A stretch of 64,000 bases of DNA from Campanula takesimana (lineage: Eukaryota; Streptophyta; Magnoliopsida; Asterales; Campanulaceae): positions 1,550,001 through 1,614,000 of the forward strand of contig JAOWBW010000044.1 in assembly GCA_026119855.1 (NCBI GenBank), given 5' to 3'. Positions 1-12,538 of the stretch are shown piece by piece; positions within the stretch are counted from its first letter, which is position 1, and the number at the start of each line of letters is the position of its first letter. The notes beneath the pieces were generated by a model. It had not been told where the DNA came from and did not search any database. It saw only the letters and a program-made list of their open reading frames with translations. Position numbers and translations under genes: made by a program.

Positions 1-1350
1 AAGTAGTTAACCATGTTGAGAGTACTAAAGTAAATTACTCGGTGCCTTGTAGATTTGCACAGAGTGAAGATTGCAAGGAAAAGCAATTCAGGTAAGGGAT
101 TACGTTCCTTACAGTATTTTTTTTTTTTTTTTTTAAAAGGTTTATCACCCATGGTGGGTGATTAGTTCCTGTCCTATACTCGTGCTTCGTCTAATGTGGT
201 ATACAATATGATAAGTTTGAATTGCTAGCGCACCCTTGGTGGGTGGCAAAATTATATAGCTAACCACTATACTACAACAACTTTAGTTAAAAAAGTTTTC
301 GGGTTGGGGTGCAACACGAGGAATTCCCAGGGGGTTCCTTACAGTATTTGAACTCCTGTTTATTGGAATTCTATATTCTTTCTATAAGTTAGCTATCAGT
401 ATGGCATGATAGTATTTGAATAAACTCCGCGTTATTGAACGTTCTTTTGAAAGAATCCGTACTTAGTGATGTCCCCATTGATCTACTAAGTATCGAAGTT
501 TGAAACTTGTTATCACATACTTGTACCTTGGTATATTCTCATTATAACTTGTAAGTTAACCACTTACTTGTTAGAGTGGCCAATGTCCAGTTAGAAAAGA
601 CATTGACGGACAGTCCAGTTAGAAAAGACTCGTCCTTAAACTAGGGATTGCATGAGTGATCACATGCCTTCTCTCAGGAATTGTCTGATTACAAGGATGA
701 TTCTAGACCCCGAGCATATATGTGTGGATACCATATATGTTACGACCCACACTATTGGCTGGACAAGCTAGGTGTACAAATTGTACCTTTGGCATTGAGG
801 TTATAATGTACGTTACCCTGGAATTGACGGAACTTGAATGAATCCCTTTGGATTGTAGTGCCATAATCCTTTGAAAGTAAAATCTTAAAAGTAATACGAC
901 TGTATTGTTCTGCAGTCTTGAATCAAAAAGTAACTGAACCTATCTTTGTAAAGGTTATTCGTGGTTTTCATTCTGGTCGTCTCTCCTTATTAACCGGAGA
1001 GGCCACGTATGAACTTACTGAGCATTCGTTCGCTCACCCCTTCTCTATAAATTTTGTTTCAGGATTTAAGTAGAAGGGCAGGACGAGGAAAGTAGCCGTA
1101 GGAAGAACGGCAGATTGAAGATGCTTATTTAGTTGTTTTAAGAACGTTTATTTATTTTGGTGTAAGTTAAAGTACATTGATGGCTGAGGTTGTTTCCCTG
1201 CTAAGACAAGTTTTTAAGTTACGCTTCCGCATTTATTTTGAATTGATGATGTAATAAAGGGCCAGTTGTGAACCCTAATTGAGGTATTAATTATTGTTAT
1301 TTAATGCCATTAAATGCTCAAGATACAGTAAGAAAATTCGGGGTGTTACA
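1..1350 (+). repeat. 5' LTR of element 1 (3' part only)
   Basis: Ends in GGTGTTACA, directly before a tRNA-iMet primer-binding site. It aligns with 35231-36349 apart from a 230-bp SINE insertion (plus TSD) at 104-349. By eye I count about 15 substitutions over roughly 1.1 kb of aligned LTR, about 1.4 percent. The LTR start, equivalent to 33692-35230, lies before the window. Confidence 0.93.
117..333 (-). mobile_element. tRNA-derived SINE inserted in the element 1 LTR
   Basis: A block absent from the sister LTR is flanked by a perfect 16-bp duplication, GTTCCTTACAGTATTT (104-119 and 334-349). On the - strand it ends in a poly-A tail (poly-T on + at about 117-134). It carries a perfect RNA polymerase III A box, TAGTATAGTGG (+ 264-274), and a weaker B-box-like ATTCAAACT (+ 214-222) about 42 bp downstream. 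Poly-A, long TSD and pol III boxes together define a SINE. I do not recognise the family. Confidence 0.85.
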
Positions 1351-1352
1351 GT

Positions 1353-1364
1353 TGGTATCAGAGC
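1353..1364 (+). other. Primer-binding site of element 1
   Basis: TGGTATCAGAGC starts 2 bp after the LTR end and is complementary to the 3' end of initiator methionine tRNA, the usual primer for plant LTR retrotransposons. Confidence 0.93.
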
Positions 1365-1628
1365 AATGGCTTTAGGTCTTATGGGAGAAAACTGAAAGTT
1401 AGGACTAATGGGAGAACTTAGTACTTGAATTGAATAAGATCTTACTTGAGGAAGTTCAAGTGATAAAATCTATCTCTAGGAATAATACTAAGAGTGTACG
1501 TAAAGTATGAATATACTTGGGGAAGTAGAAACCTCTTCATTGCATGTCTATTTATATTCTACTAATATGTTATAATGTAATCTTGGGACGATTTACTAAT
1601 TAATTTTATTGTTGGTGTGTGTAGGATC

Positions 1629-2081
1629 ATGCCGAGGAGACCAATGAAATCTGTAAGGTACAGTGCTACCCTAAAGGAAGAAATAGAATCCAAAGAGAAG
1701 ATCATTAAGCAGCTAACCAAGGAACTTCGCACGACTAAAAGAGAGCTTAGGAAGGAGACTCTAGGAGTCGGCAGCCTACAGAATGCCATCAAAGGACGTG
1801 ATGAGGACATAATGTATGTAGAAGGAAAGTTAGCAGTACAGCTAGAGAAAGTCAAAAGCCTAGAAAGCCATGTGAATAGAGCTAATCGCGAATGGAACCG
1901 AATCAGTGTACAACTGGTAGATGAGATAGAGCAAAATAATGAACTGAAGAAGAAGATAGATGAGCAAGAAGCTTATGAGGAAAAGCTTAGGGCTTCAGGC
2001 TATCAGATTTGGGCAGAGAAGTTGGAATTGCAAGAGAAATATGACCAACTCGAAGCAGAGCGCGCACAATGTGGAAATTGA
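1629..2081 (+). CDS. Small coiled-coil ORF upstream of gag in element 1
   Basis: An open frame of 150 codons from the ATG at 1629 (reading MPRRPMKSVR) lies between the primer-binding site and gag. It is strongly charged, rich in Glu, Lys and Arg, with Leu/Ile/Val at heptad-like spacing through most of its length, so a coiled coil is likely. It has no Cys-His knuckle and no enzymatic motif. It is not part of the gag-pol frame; 602 bp separate them. An extra ORF here is not a standard Gypsy component. It could be a leader-encoded accessory protein or captured coding sequence. The frame is intact although the downstream half of pol is broken. Function unknown. Confidence 0.6.
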   Translation: MPRRPMKSVRYSATLKEEIESKEKIIKQLTKELRTTKRELRKETLGVGSLQNAIKGRDEDIMYVEGKLAVQLEKVKSLESHVNRANREWNRISVQLVDEIEQNNELKKKIDEQEAYEEKLRASGYQIWAEKLELQEKYDQLEAERAQCGN

Positions 2082-2683
2082 TGCAAATGGTTACAAATAG
2101 TTATTGGAATAGATACTTTTCTTTATTTTATTTTATTTTATTAGCGGAGTAGCGCAATTAGACCTTTTGCTTATGTTAAGTTGAATTTTAGGTGTATTTT
2201 GAGATGTTTAAATCTCACACCTTAGTTGAATAAAGTTAGTTATTTAATTTAAATACCAGAATTATGAATTGTCTATTATTGTTTAGACTAAAAGTCAACT
2301 TTTCAAGAAAAGACAAGAGAAAACGTCGGATTGATTTGAAATAATCTCCGTAACCATGGTACGAAGTAAGACGACCATTGGAGTAAGTTAACGCTAGTTA
2401 AGTAATAAGAACTAGTGAAATAAAGAGATAATAATCAACCAAGTAAAACGGTTGTAAATTATGAAGTACAACAACTCCTGAACCGGAGAAGAAAGGTTAA
2501 GTAAACTAACCAAAATTGAATAATGGTCTAGTACCAGAGACCTGCACACAAGATGAAAACTAACAAGTGACCGTTAGTAAAAGAATAGTAATGTTAAGTA
2601 TACTATGAACACCGCACATATTGTGTAGTGATGAATATTGCTAGAGCACGAACTTGTTCTAAAGTAAAAAGTAAAATTTGCAG
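2082..2683 (+). other. Non-coding spacer between the small ORF and gag of element 1
   Basis: AT-rich sequence without a sizeable open frame. It probably belongs to the untranslated leader of the element 1 genomic RNA. Confidence 0.5.
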
Positions 2684-5074
2684 ATGAATACCAGAAGTGG
2701 AAACAACAGAAATGGCGAGGGCAATGACAACAACACCGGTAATACAGGCGGGCAGTTGGACCCAGCACTGGTAAACCTTTTGCAGACGCTATCACAGACA
2801 GTAGCTGGGATAGGTCAGATTGTTGCTGGACTTGCTCAACCACCACCACAAGCTCCATTACGTGACCCGCTAGAGTTATTCCAAAGGAGGAATCCAGATT
2901 CGTTCTCGGACACAGCTAAGGAGAAGCCCGAGGATTGGATTAAGAGTACTGAGCGTATATTCGAAACGCTGAACTGCACTGAGGAGCAGAAAGTGGTATT
3001 TGCGACATTCATGCTAAAAGGGAAGGCTCAGTCGTGGTGGGAGGCGGAAAAGCGAGCTGCTGTGGCTCGTGGTGACGCTGCATTTACATGGACCAGGTTT
3101 AAGGCTATCTTTAATGAGAAATATTATCCTGCAAGCACAAGGAACGCCAAGGTGGCAGAATTTCTAACTTTGGTGCAAGGGAGTATGACAGTGGCTGAGT
3201 ATGGCGAGAAGTTCACCGATCTGCTAGAGTTTGCGCCAAGATTCTTCGATACTGAAGAACAGAAAGCAAGGAAATTTGAAGCAGGATTGAGTGATCGAAT
3301 CAGGTACAGGATCACACCGTTAGCACTGACTACATATTCAGCAGTGCTGGACAGGGCCAAGATAGTAGAGAGAGAGTCGGATAATTATCGTAACCGACGA
3401 GAGGAGAAAGGGAAAACAGTGGCTGAAAAGGCAGAAGGAAACAAGGGCGGTAAAGACCACAATAACAATAAGAGGAAAGCGGTAGATGACGGTCGCGATA
3501 AGGGCAGTCATGGAAATAAGCACTCCAACAATAGCTATAGTGGAAATGGTCGGAACTCCAATGACAACAGGCGTGAGTGGAATAATGGCAAGGTCCAAGG
3601 TTTCACAAGTAATGATAAGTGTACCATTTGTGATGGAGCTCACAAGACAGAGGCTTGTTGGTACAAGGAGCGGCAGTGCTATAACTGTAAGAAGGTGGGA
3701 CACCCGAAGTGGAAGTGCCCAGAACCTAAGAATGATGAACCAGCTGCAGTAAATACGGACAACGGAGGAGGAAACGGTGGAGGCCGTGGTAGGATGTACA
3801 CCATGACCGCGAAGGCAGCTGGAGTAAATGCAGATCTTGTGGCAGGTACGATGCAGTTAAATTCCCGTGATGTTTATGTATTAGTAGATACTGGAGCTAC
3901 TCATTCAGTAGTTAGTAATGTTGTGGCAAGGAAGTTAAAACTGCACCCAGAGAACTTAGAGATGCCTTTAGTAATAGATACACCTACTAAAGACGCTATC
4001 CCCATTACTACCTCTTATAGAAACTGCACCTTAGGGATAGGAGCCACAAGCGTAAGTATCGACCTCATTGAACTAGATATGTCAGAATTCGACGTAATAC
4101 TGGGAATGGATTGGTTGGCTTTGCATCAAGCTAACGTGAACTGTCAAGAGAAGATAGTGACATTCCTAGGAGAAGAAGGTAAAGAATACAGATTTGTGGG
4201 TTCAAGGCCGAGGAAGAGGATAGGCTTAATCTCGGTGATGAAGGCCCGTAAAATGTTGAGAAAGGGATGTGTAGGATTCCTGGCATACATAGGTGAAACA
4301 GAAGAGAAGGGAGTAACCTTAGAGTCACTTGAGGTAGTGAATGAATTTCAAGATGTGTTTCCTGAGGAATTACCTGGTGTACCACCAGTAAGGGAAGTAG
4401 AGTTCTCCATCGATTTAGTACCAGAAACCACACCTATTTCGAGAGCACCGTACAGGATGGCTCCAACAGAGTTGAAAGAACTAAAGGAGCAGTTGCAAGA
4501 ACTGTTGGACAAGGGGTTGATTAGACCGAGTGTATCACTATGGGGTGCACCGGTGCTATTTGTGAAGAAGAAAGATGGATCTATGAGACTATGTATTGAC
4601 TATAGAGAATTGAATAAGGTGACGGTTAGGAACCAATACCCGCTGCCGAGAATTGATGATTTGTTTGATCAATTGAGGGGAGCCTGTTATTTTTCAAAGA
4701 TTGATCTTAGATCCGGATATCATCAGCTGAGGGTCAAGGATGAAGATGTGGCGAAGACAGCGTTTAGGACAAGGTATGGTCATTATGAATTTGTTGTGAT
4801 GCCATTTGGGTTAACAAACGCACCAGCTGCATTCATGGAGTTAATGAATAGAATATTTCAGGAGTACTTAGACAAATGTGTGATAGTATTCATTGATGAT
4901 ATTTTGGTGTACTCGAAGACAAAGGAGGAACATGCTGAACATTTGAGGATAGTACTAGAAATTTTGAGGAGACAGAAATTATACGCGAAGTTTAAGAAAT
5001 GCGAATTCTGGTTGGAAAAAGTAGCATTTTTGGGACACGTAGTGTCGAAAGAGGGAATTTCAGTAGACCCGACC
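2684..5074 (+). pseudogene. Element 1 gag-pol, N-terminal part (gag, protease, reverse transcriptase), cut by element 2
   Basis: Continuous open frame of 797 codons from the ATG at 2684 (MNTRSGNNRNG). Retrotransposon gag domain at about residues 65-220; CCHC zinc knuckle (CYNCKKVGHPKWKC) near residue 331; aspartic protease motif VLVDTGATHS near 400; reverse transcriptase from about 560, with the YxDD-type catalytic motif as FIDDIL near 735. No internal stop is seen in this half. The frame ends only because the LTR of element 2 begins at 5075 and supplies a TGA. Coding resumes at 31535. The split falls at the RT/RNase H boundary, so no complete polyprotein can be made. Confidence 0.93.
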
Positions 5075-5977
5075 TGACACTCCCTCAGGTCCCGGGATCC
5101 CCTAATAGAACCTCGAACCCGTTGGGAGTGACTAACGAGAAACAAGAAACTTAACAAGAAACTTAATGACATCTGTTTAACAAATTGACATGATATATAT
5201 ACTCTAGAGTAAGGAGCTATACTAGCTCACAACACGAGTTCTAAACAAGAAAATTAAAACCAAACTTAAATACATACACAGCGGAAGATATGCCTAGCAC
5301 AAAAGTTGGCATTAAGAGTACTATACAAGATGTCTAATGACAACAAGAACCGAACAAGACTGTCTACCCCAAAATAAGGAGTTATACAACCCATAATACA
5401 TCGTCCTCACCAAATGTAAAAGGACACAAGCCCCAAAATAATCACGACCCCCGTAGTAAGCTCCCTGCTATGTCGAGCCTCGCTGCGCACTATCCTTCCT
5501 TTGATCTAAGGAAAATAATTAAACAAGAAACGGGGTGAGATAAATCTCAGTAAGCTATTAGATGCAACTACATGACATGTTATCATGCAATTCAAGTAGA
5601 TACTCAAGTAATCATATATCAAGTATCATCAAGAAACAAGTATATGAGAGGCTAAGCCACTCATCAAGTAGCACATAAGGCTAAACAAGCAAGCTATAAA
5701 GGATATTGCTTTCTTCCTTATTCCTCCCAAGAATACCATTGTTGTCGTAGCTTGTATTACTTTGACAATCACGATCAATAACAAGAAACTGATTATTCAG
5801 TATATATCAGAAGACCCGGTAACCAGTGTCATTCTCAAGATCAATACTCACGAGGTGTTCACGAGGTGTTCAAAAGTTTAGCATTCACTTAAGTCAGGCG
5901 TATTGCTCCAAACAAGGAAGCTATGCCCTTACTATGGCCGGTAGTAAGGGGTCAAGCTAAATACATAGGGACCCGAT
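5075..5977 (-). repeat. 3' LTR of element 2, outer segment
   Basis: Matches 29070-29973 with about 17 differences. It breaks off exactly at the CCGAT target site (5973-5977) of element 3 and resumes at 22932. Confidence 0.92.
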
Positions 5978-7419
5978 TGTTGGTGTTGGTTCCCTAGGCA
6001 CGTTTGTTACTCGTTATATAAGTTATCATTTTATTTCATAATGATAAAGAGATAATAAGATTATTATTATGGCTCGTGTTTGCTTATAATAATCTCCGTC
6101 CCTGGAGCTTGTTAAGCACTAGTATAAAGGCTAAATGATCATGGGATGATCATGTTAGATTTATAGGTACTTGTTTGGAACAAGGTACTGGACATGACCC
6201 GCGGTATGAGATTTATGTCATGGTCGATGTCATATATAAATCTCATATTAGTTATGTCATTTGAATCCTTAGACATGAAGTTATTATAGTCTTCCACTTG
6301 ATGAACATTATGTTTGACATATTCAAACGCTACCTTAACACGGTAGTTATAAAGGGTATGATTGGCATAATCGGATTCACGTAGGGAAGAATAATAAGCT
6401 AAATGGATTTGTCCCTCTTCGGAAAGATGTCAAGCTTGGGCCCCTCGAAGGAATGATGTTGATGAAATGTTTGGCCAAACTCAAATGGATTGATTGGATC
6501 AATGTCATTTGGATTATCAACATATTCGGAATCGAGAAAGTATTGAACAATACAAGTTGACTTGTTGACCATGACTTGTGTTCAATGACATCGTGGATAA
6601 AGGGATTATGACATGTTCTAAAAAGGAATGCGAACTTGTATCTAGTTATACTATTTGGGTAGGTATGACGGTTTGCTAGAACCTAATCATATCTTATGGT
6701 TTCATGTTTGAACCCATTGCCAACTTAGTATAATCCTAGAGGGTCACACACAATAGAACGAATCCTAAATAAGGACTATATTGGAAATTTGGAAAAAATG
6801 GATTTTTCTGGGCCTTTGGGCGACCGCACAAGAAATTGGGCGGCCGCACACCTCAGTTTGGGCGGCCGCACAGTACTGTCGAGGACAGATTCCTAATTTG
6901 ATTCGGAAAGGAATTTTGGACGGGTTTAGACACAAGTTTCCTATTTGGAATAGGTCTAACTTGTATATAAACATCAAAATTCGGCCAAGAACAGAACCTA
7001 AGCTTTTGTGAAAGTCTCCAAAGAGTTTGAGAGAGTTTATTTTGTTCTAAGAAATCCTAGATTGAAGAACAAAATTATACACAAAGAAAATTCCATATAG
7101 TTCATATTAATTATGAAAACGTGTTTCATAATTTGGTCTAGCAACCAAGATCAAGTGTTCTTGATATTCGTTCGTGGTGTGGATACCGCTAGAGGGTGAA
7201 ACTTATCATCTTCAAAGTTCGTGATTATTACTATGATCGTGATCAAGTTTTCAAGTCTCTATCGAATTCAAGGTTGCAAAATCAAAGGCATCAAGGGTTA
7301 GTATTCTAGTATTCATATTGTTGTATTTGACTTAATCATATGAATGGATCTATGGGCTTTGGGTTTCATTAAATATTAAATGCTTAATTCCGCTGCGCAT
7401 GTGACTACGAAACCCAACA
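5978..7419 (+). repeat. 5' LTR of element 3 (Copia)
   Basis: 1442 bp, TGTTGG...CCAACA. A TATA-like TGTATATAAAC at 6962-6972 is a plausible promoter core. Three near-identical CpG-rich 15-mers (TTGGGCGGCCGCACA type) lie about 100 bp upstream of it. Compared with the 3' LTR it has a 6-bp duplication near the start. Confidence 0.95.
6816..6872 (+). repeat. Cluster of three CpG-rich 15-mers in the Copia 5' LTR
   Basis: TTGGGCGACCGCACA at 6816-6830 and TTGGGCGGCCGCACA at 6836-6850 and 6858-6872. The repeats are in sense orientation with irregular spacing. The same motif recurs inside element 3 and in the unrelated element 4. Confidence 0.9.
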
Positions 7420-7420
7420 G

Positions 7421-7432
7421 TGGTATCAGAGC
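7421..7432 (+). other. Primer-binding site of element 3
   Basis: TGGTATCAGAGC one base after the LTR end, complementary to initiator methionine tRNA. Confidence 0.93.
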
Positions 7433-9113
7433 CCCGTTCATGTTGATTATTTCAATACTAGATCATGTTGTGTGTATATAAATTGTTTATGTGCCAAGCA
7501 TGATATGAATATTGGATTATATGATGTTTATGTGTTATGTGATTTTATGTGGTTTATTGTTTTACAACTTTAATCGCACGATTCAATCGCAATAAATATT
7601 ATGATGGATTCTGAATTGTTTGATTATTAATTCTGATTGGATCATGGTCTTAATAATCGGGGAAAGACAATTTTGAGACAAATTTTCGAACTTCAAAATT
7701 CCTTCTGATGCGTTTGGGCGACCGCACAAATATACCTGGGCGGCCGCACATGTTTGGGCGACCGCACAGGAGAGTTTGGGCGGTCGCACAGTTCACTGAT
7801 TTTGTTCTGATTTTGGTTACAATTGGAATTTGGAATTTTCGAGAGGTGCAACCGAACCAGTAACAAAACCAGACCAGACTTGCTGATCTGGAATGGACTT
7901 TGGGTAGTTGGTTTGAGTGTGGATCTTGGGGTTTGATTTTCCTATTTGTTTTAGTCTTGTGATTCCTAGATTGGTTCAAGTTTTGGATGGCTAATCTGCG
8001 TTCATCGAGATTGTGTTTCCCAAAATTGATCGCAATCAAAGTTTCAAAGATAAAACGAAGTTAGAATTATGAAGAGTTCATAATTGCTAAAATTGAGAAA
8101 CGAAGTTCTTGATTCAAAGTTTGGAGATCCATGTGGAATTGTGAATGCAATTGGCCTACGTTCATCGAGACCATCTATTCCTTAGTTTCGGCCACATGGA
8201 CTACTTTCTTGGTCTCTTGAATTAGTGCGGGATTGTGGTTGCCTAACGGCTTAGTTCGACCGCACTTCTTGTTGTCTTGATTTGGAAATAACGACCAAAG
8301 TTGAAAAGGTCTCATCCTCATAATTATAGAGAAACTAATGACACATAAATATTGTGCTTAAATTAATGGAGATTAATTTAGTGGCTAAACTTGATGCGTA
8401 ACATGTTTATCTTATGTGCTCATAAATGTGTTGAATGCTATATGTAATGAACCTTCAAAGAAAGTTTTAAGTCATTTTTGCCACGCCATGAATAAAACAC
8501 TTGTTAGTGCATGGGTGATTTTAATGTGGGTTCGCCCTAGCGAGGTGCATTAACTTTATCTATGTATGAGCAAGATGGATGATGTGGGCACGCCCTAGCG
8601 AGGCACATCAACTATACGTTTAAAATGGTTGGACTTAATAAGGTGTCAAAACAGTTTTGGGCCTTAGGTAAAGATGAGATTAAACATGCTTTTAAAATTG
8701 GATTCCTAAGAATCATATTGGATATGATTGACAAGAAATTGTCTACCTAATTAAGTTGATTTCGAGCGGTGCGCCATAGCGTACTTGAAATTAAATTAAA
8801 GTTGGATCTTAGCCCAATTTCAAAAGAATCTCATAAAAGGATCTAAGAGTCATATGATATACGATTGACAGGGTTGTCTACCTAATTAATTTGATTTTGT
8901 GTAATCCGCCATATCGGACTTAAAATTAAATTAAAGTTGGATCTTAGCCCATTTAAATTATATTATACATTGGATGTATAAGAAGGTTATATAATTTAGT
9001 GGGAGTATTTTTGGAAAATACATTATTTATCTCTTTAATGAGATTGGTACTTGTAAAATTTTGGAAATTTTGCATAAGTTGTAGATGATAACTAAAATCG
9101 TTGCGATTAATCC
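7433..9113 (+). other. Long untranslated leader of element 3
   Basis: About 1.7 kb between primer-binding site and gag remnant with no credible coding frame. It contains four CpG-rich 15-mers at 7713-7790. It also holds repeated phrases of the type CGCCCTAGCGAGG...CATTAACT at about 8530-8610, and two similar ~120-bp segments around 8700-8830 and 8840-8950 with CCGCCATATCGGACT-like cores. It looks like a structured leader or decayed sequence; no function assigned. Confidence 0.5.
7713..7790 (+). repeat. Cluster of four CpG-rich 15-mers in the Copia leader
   Basis: Copies at 7713-7727, 7736-7750, 7753-7767 and 7776-7790, variants of TTGGGCGGCCGCACA with A/G or T/C changes in the core. All have the same orientation as in the LTR. 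Confidence 0.9.
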
Positions 9114-12100
9114 TTGTTAAGGATAAAGCTTCAAAAGAATGGTACAAACTTCATGGATTGGATCCTGAGCCTAAGAATGGTTCTAAGGCAAGAATATGGG
9201 TTGTACATTCTTGATAGGCCTATTCCTAAAGAACCCAAAGCCAGAATAGACAATCACAAGAATCATGAGTATGATTCTAGGAATGTGAGTTGTCATATGC
9301 TCGCGATTATGTGCTCAAAACTTCAACAAAGTTTGGAACTTTGGAAGCCTATTAGATAGGCGTGGAGTTGAGTTACATGTTTCAAAGAGCAATCTAAGCA
9401 AGAGAGGTATAAAATCATTATTGCATTCACTTCTTGCAAAAGGAGTAAAGGGCAATAAGTGGAACCTCACACGCTTAAGATAATGACTACGTAGAGTATC
9501 TTGAGAAACTTGGGAGTCCAATTGGATTGGAGCTAACCATGGATATTATTCTTGATTCATTTCCTAAGAGTTATAATCACTTTGTGATGGACTATAACAT
9601 GCTTAGAATGAATAAGAATTTCTTCGAGTTGCATTAACATGCTGAAAAACTGCGAAGATGAAGATATTGGAGAATGGTTCTCCAGAGCTCATGGTTCATA
9701 AGGAAAAGGGCCAAGTGCCAAAAGAAAGGTAAGACAAGAGTTGTCAAACCTAAAAGAAATAATTATGGTTAAAATAATAACTCTAATTGATGCAATTTGG
9801 TAAAAATGGCAATTGGATTGACCATTTAGAATTGTAGTCAAAATTCTGGATGATCAATAAAAGGAATGGTAGTGGGACTACCACTTGGGAATTTTATGTT
9901 ATAAATTATTCTTTCTAAATTTAATTATTGGGTATTAGATACCAGAATAATTAGTAAAATGAAAGACTACTTATAGTAAAGTTTTATCTACAAACGGTAA
10001 TGATGCAATGGTTGCAACATCGTTTGTAGAACACTTGTAAAGTGACTTTACTGATGAAGTAGAAAACATTATTTTGTTAAAAGATAATGAAGGATATTAA
10101 TTTCTTGTTTGGAATAAGAAAAGTGCTTTATTTATTATGATTTACTTCATTGTGTTATCATATAAATAAATCTTATATCCTAAATCTTGAAGAACAAAGT
10201 AATAAAGGCTATAACATAAATAATTAAAATTCTTTATGCATTATTGTTTTGATCAAATAAATAAAATATGCATATCTAAAATTCCATGGGACGGAGTTTT
10301 AAGTCATATGATTTGGAATCACATGATTTATGCAAATCTTATTTACTTGGACCAAGACATCCTTTACTATGATTGGTAAAAGGCTAATATCTTAATTGAC
10401 CTAATACATTTTGATGTGTATGGTGCATTAAGAAGCAATGCTAAAAGATTTTTTTTTATTATACTTGGTAAAACTATTCAAAGACTCTGATTGGATCATG
10501 ATGACGAATAATTGAACCAAGAATTTGAAAGTCATCATTAAAGTTGTGAAATGGTTTCACAAATTAACTTCACTAAGAACATCATTTTAAATGATGTGTC
10601 TGCATGGAAGTACAATAACCTTATTGGATATGGTTCATTAGATGATAAAGTCAAATTGATCTTCCATTATTAATTTTGGGGTTATGTATTACAAACCGCT
10701 GTAACTACACTAGTTTGAATTCCATCAAAAGAGGTTAATTGGTGAAAGAAAACTCGGTTTGTCTTTCATAAAGATTTAAGATGGTGAGACCTTTTTGAAA
10801 GGAGTTGTCTGGGACACACTCACATTTAAATCTAATAAATATATTTTCATGGGATATCCTAAGGAAACTTGAGGATAATAATTTTACTCATAAGAAACAA
10901 ATGGTTTGTTAATTATGATGATACTTTTCTAGATAAATGGTTTATCTCTAAAAGAATCAGTGGGAGTAAAATGTATCTCGAATGGTTCGAGACCTAGAAA
11001 ATATATTTTAACCTAAGATGGAAGTTTCACAAGGAGTGGTGAAAAGTCTGTTCAAGATATACAAGAACTTGCGTATGTGATAGGACACAATCTATTGCAA
11101 TAAATATTGGATATTTCGAAATAGAAAGTGTTGAGATAAAGTTCATTTGGAATGAAGTATTTACCATCTATCAAAGATGCAATATCAACTCCACATTTAG
11201 ATTAATGGCTTGGAGTCATAAAATCTAAAAGACAATTCATGTATAATAATCAAGTTTGGAACTTGATCATTCTAACCTAAGGTGTTAAAACCAAAGGAGA
11301 TGAATGACTTTTCTTGGAGAAAATTGTTACATGGGTAGCAAGAAACTTATTAGAATTTTCATAGTCACATGTTCATATTTGGAATATGAAATTTGACAAA
11401 ATGATGTCAAAACAAGCGTTCCTCAACGGGAACTCACTTAAGGATGTATTGGATACAACCTAAAGGTTTTGATAGTCAAGAAAATTCTAAAAGGTATGAA
11501 AAGTTGCGAAGATTCATTGGATGGATTGAAGCAAGCTTTTGGGAGTTGGAATCTCCGTTTTGATAAGTCATAGAGCTTGGCTTGATCAAGAACGAAGATG
11601 AATCTTGTATATACAAGAAGATTAGTGGGAGCATAGTGATATTCCTTAAATTAAATATGTGGATGACATATTACTCATTGGAAACGAAATTCCTATACGT
11701 TAGTCTGCAAAGACTTTGTTAAGAAAGTGTTTCGCAATAAAGAATATGGATGAAACTGCATATGTCCTTGGCATTAAGATCTATAGAGATAGATCGAAGA
11801 AGCTAATTGATTAAGCCAAAGTACATACATTGACAAAGTCATTAGAAGATTCCGCAAGGAAAATTCTAAGAGAGGACGGTTGTTAATGTTACATGGAGTT
11901 TTCTATCCAAAGACTCAAATGTCCTGAGAAAATGATGAGCATGAGAAGAATGAATGGGATGCCATTTGCTTCGGCAATTGGATCCATCATATCATGATAA
12001 GTACTAAGCCGGATATATCTAAATGCTTGGAGCATGACGAGTAGATATTAATCCGACAACCGGTGAGAATCACTGGATGGCTGTGAAACAATTCTTAAAG

Positions 12101-12538
12101 TACTTAAGAAGGACTAAAGAATTGTTATGATCTTTGGAGGGATGGAAGATGATCTCGATGTATATGGATACACGGATGCATGCTTCCAAACCGACAAAAA
12201 TGGTAGAAATCGCAATCGAGTTTTATAAATAATAGTGAAGCTGTAAGTTGGAATGGTTCCAAGAAGAGTACAGTCACTAATTCTGCGACTAAAATCTAAG
12301 TATATTGTTGCATTAGATGCTCCAAAGGAAATTGTTTGGATTAAGAAGTTCATTGGTGAACTTAAGATGGCTCCTAGTATTGCTAATTCAATAGACTTTA
12401 TTAGTGATAATAGTCGTGCTATTGATCAAGAAAAGGAACCAAGGGCACATCCTAAATCCAAACACATACTTAGGCGTTTTCTTATCGTTCGAGAAATCGT
12501 TGATAAGAAAGACGTATATATATGCAAAGTACCTTACT
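9114..12538 (+). pseudogene. Decayed gag-pol of element 3 (Copia)
   Basis: Fragments in all three frames can be read as Copia proteins in the correct order. There is a gag start similar to the UBN2/DUF4219 type at 9114-9359 (KNGTNFMDWILSLRMVLRQE), then ILDSFPKSYNHFV around 9550. An RT fragment with an intact YVDDILLIGN lies near 11651. The RNase H C-terminus is at 12253-12540 (SKHILRRFLIVREIVDKKDVYI). Stops and frameshifts interrupt it throughout, so no functional polyprotein is possible. This decay contrasts with the fresh LTRs. Interrupted at 12538 by element 4. Confidence 0.85.
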
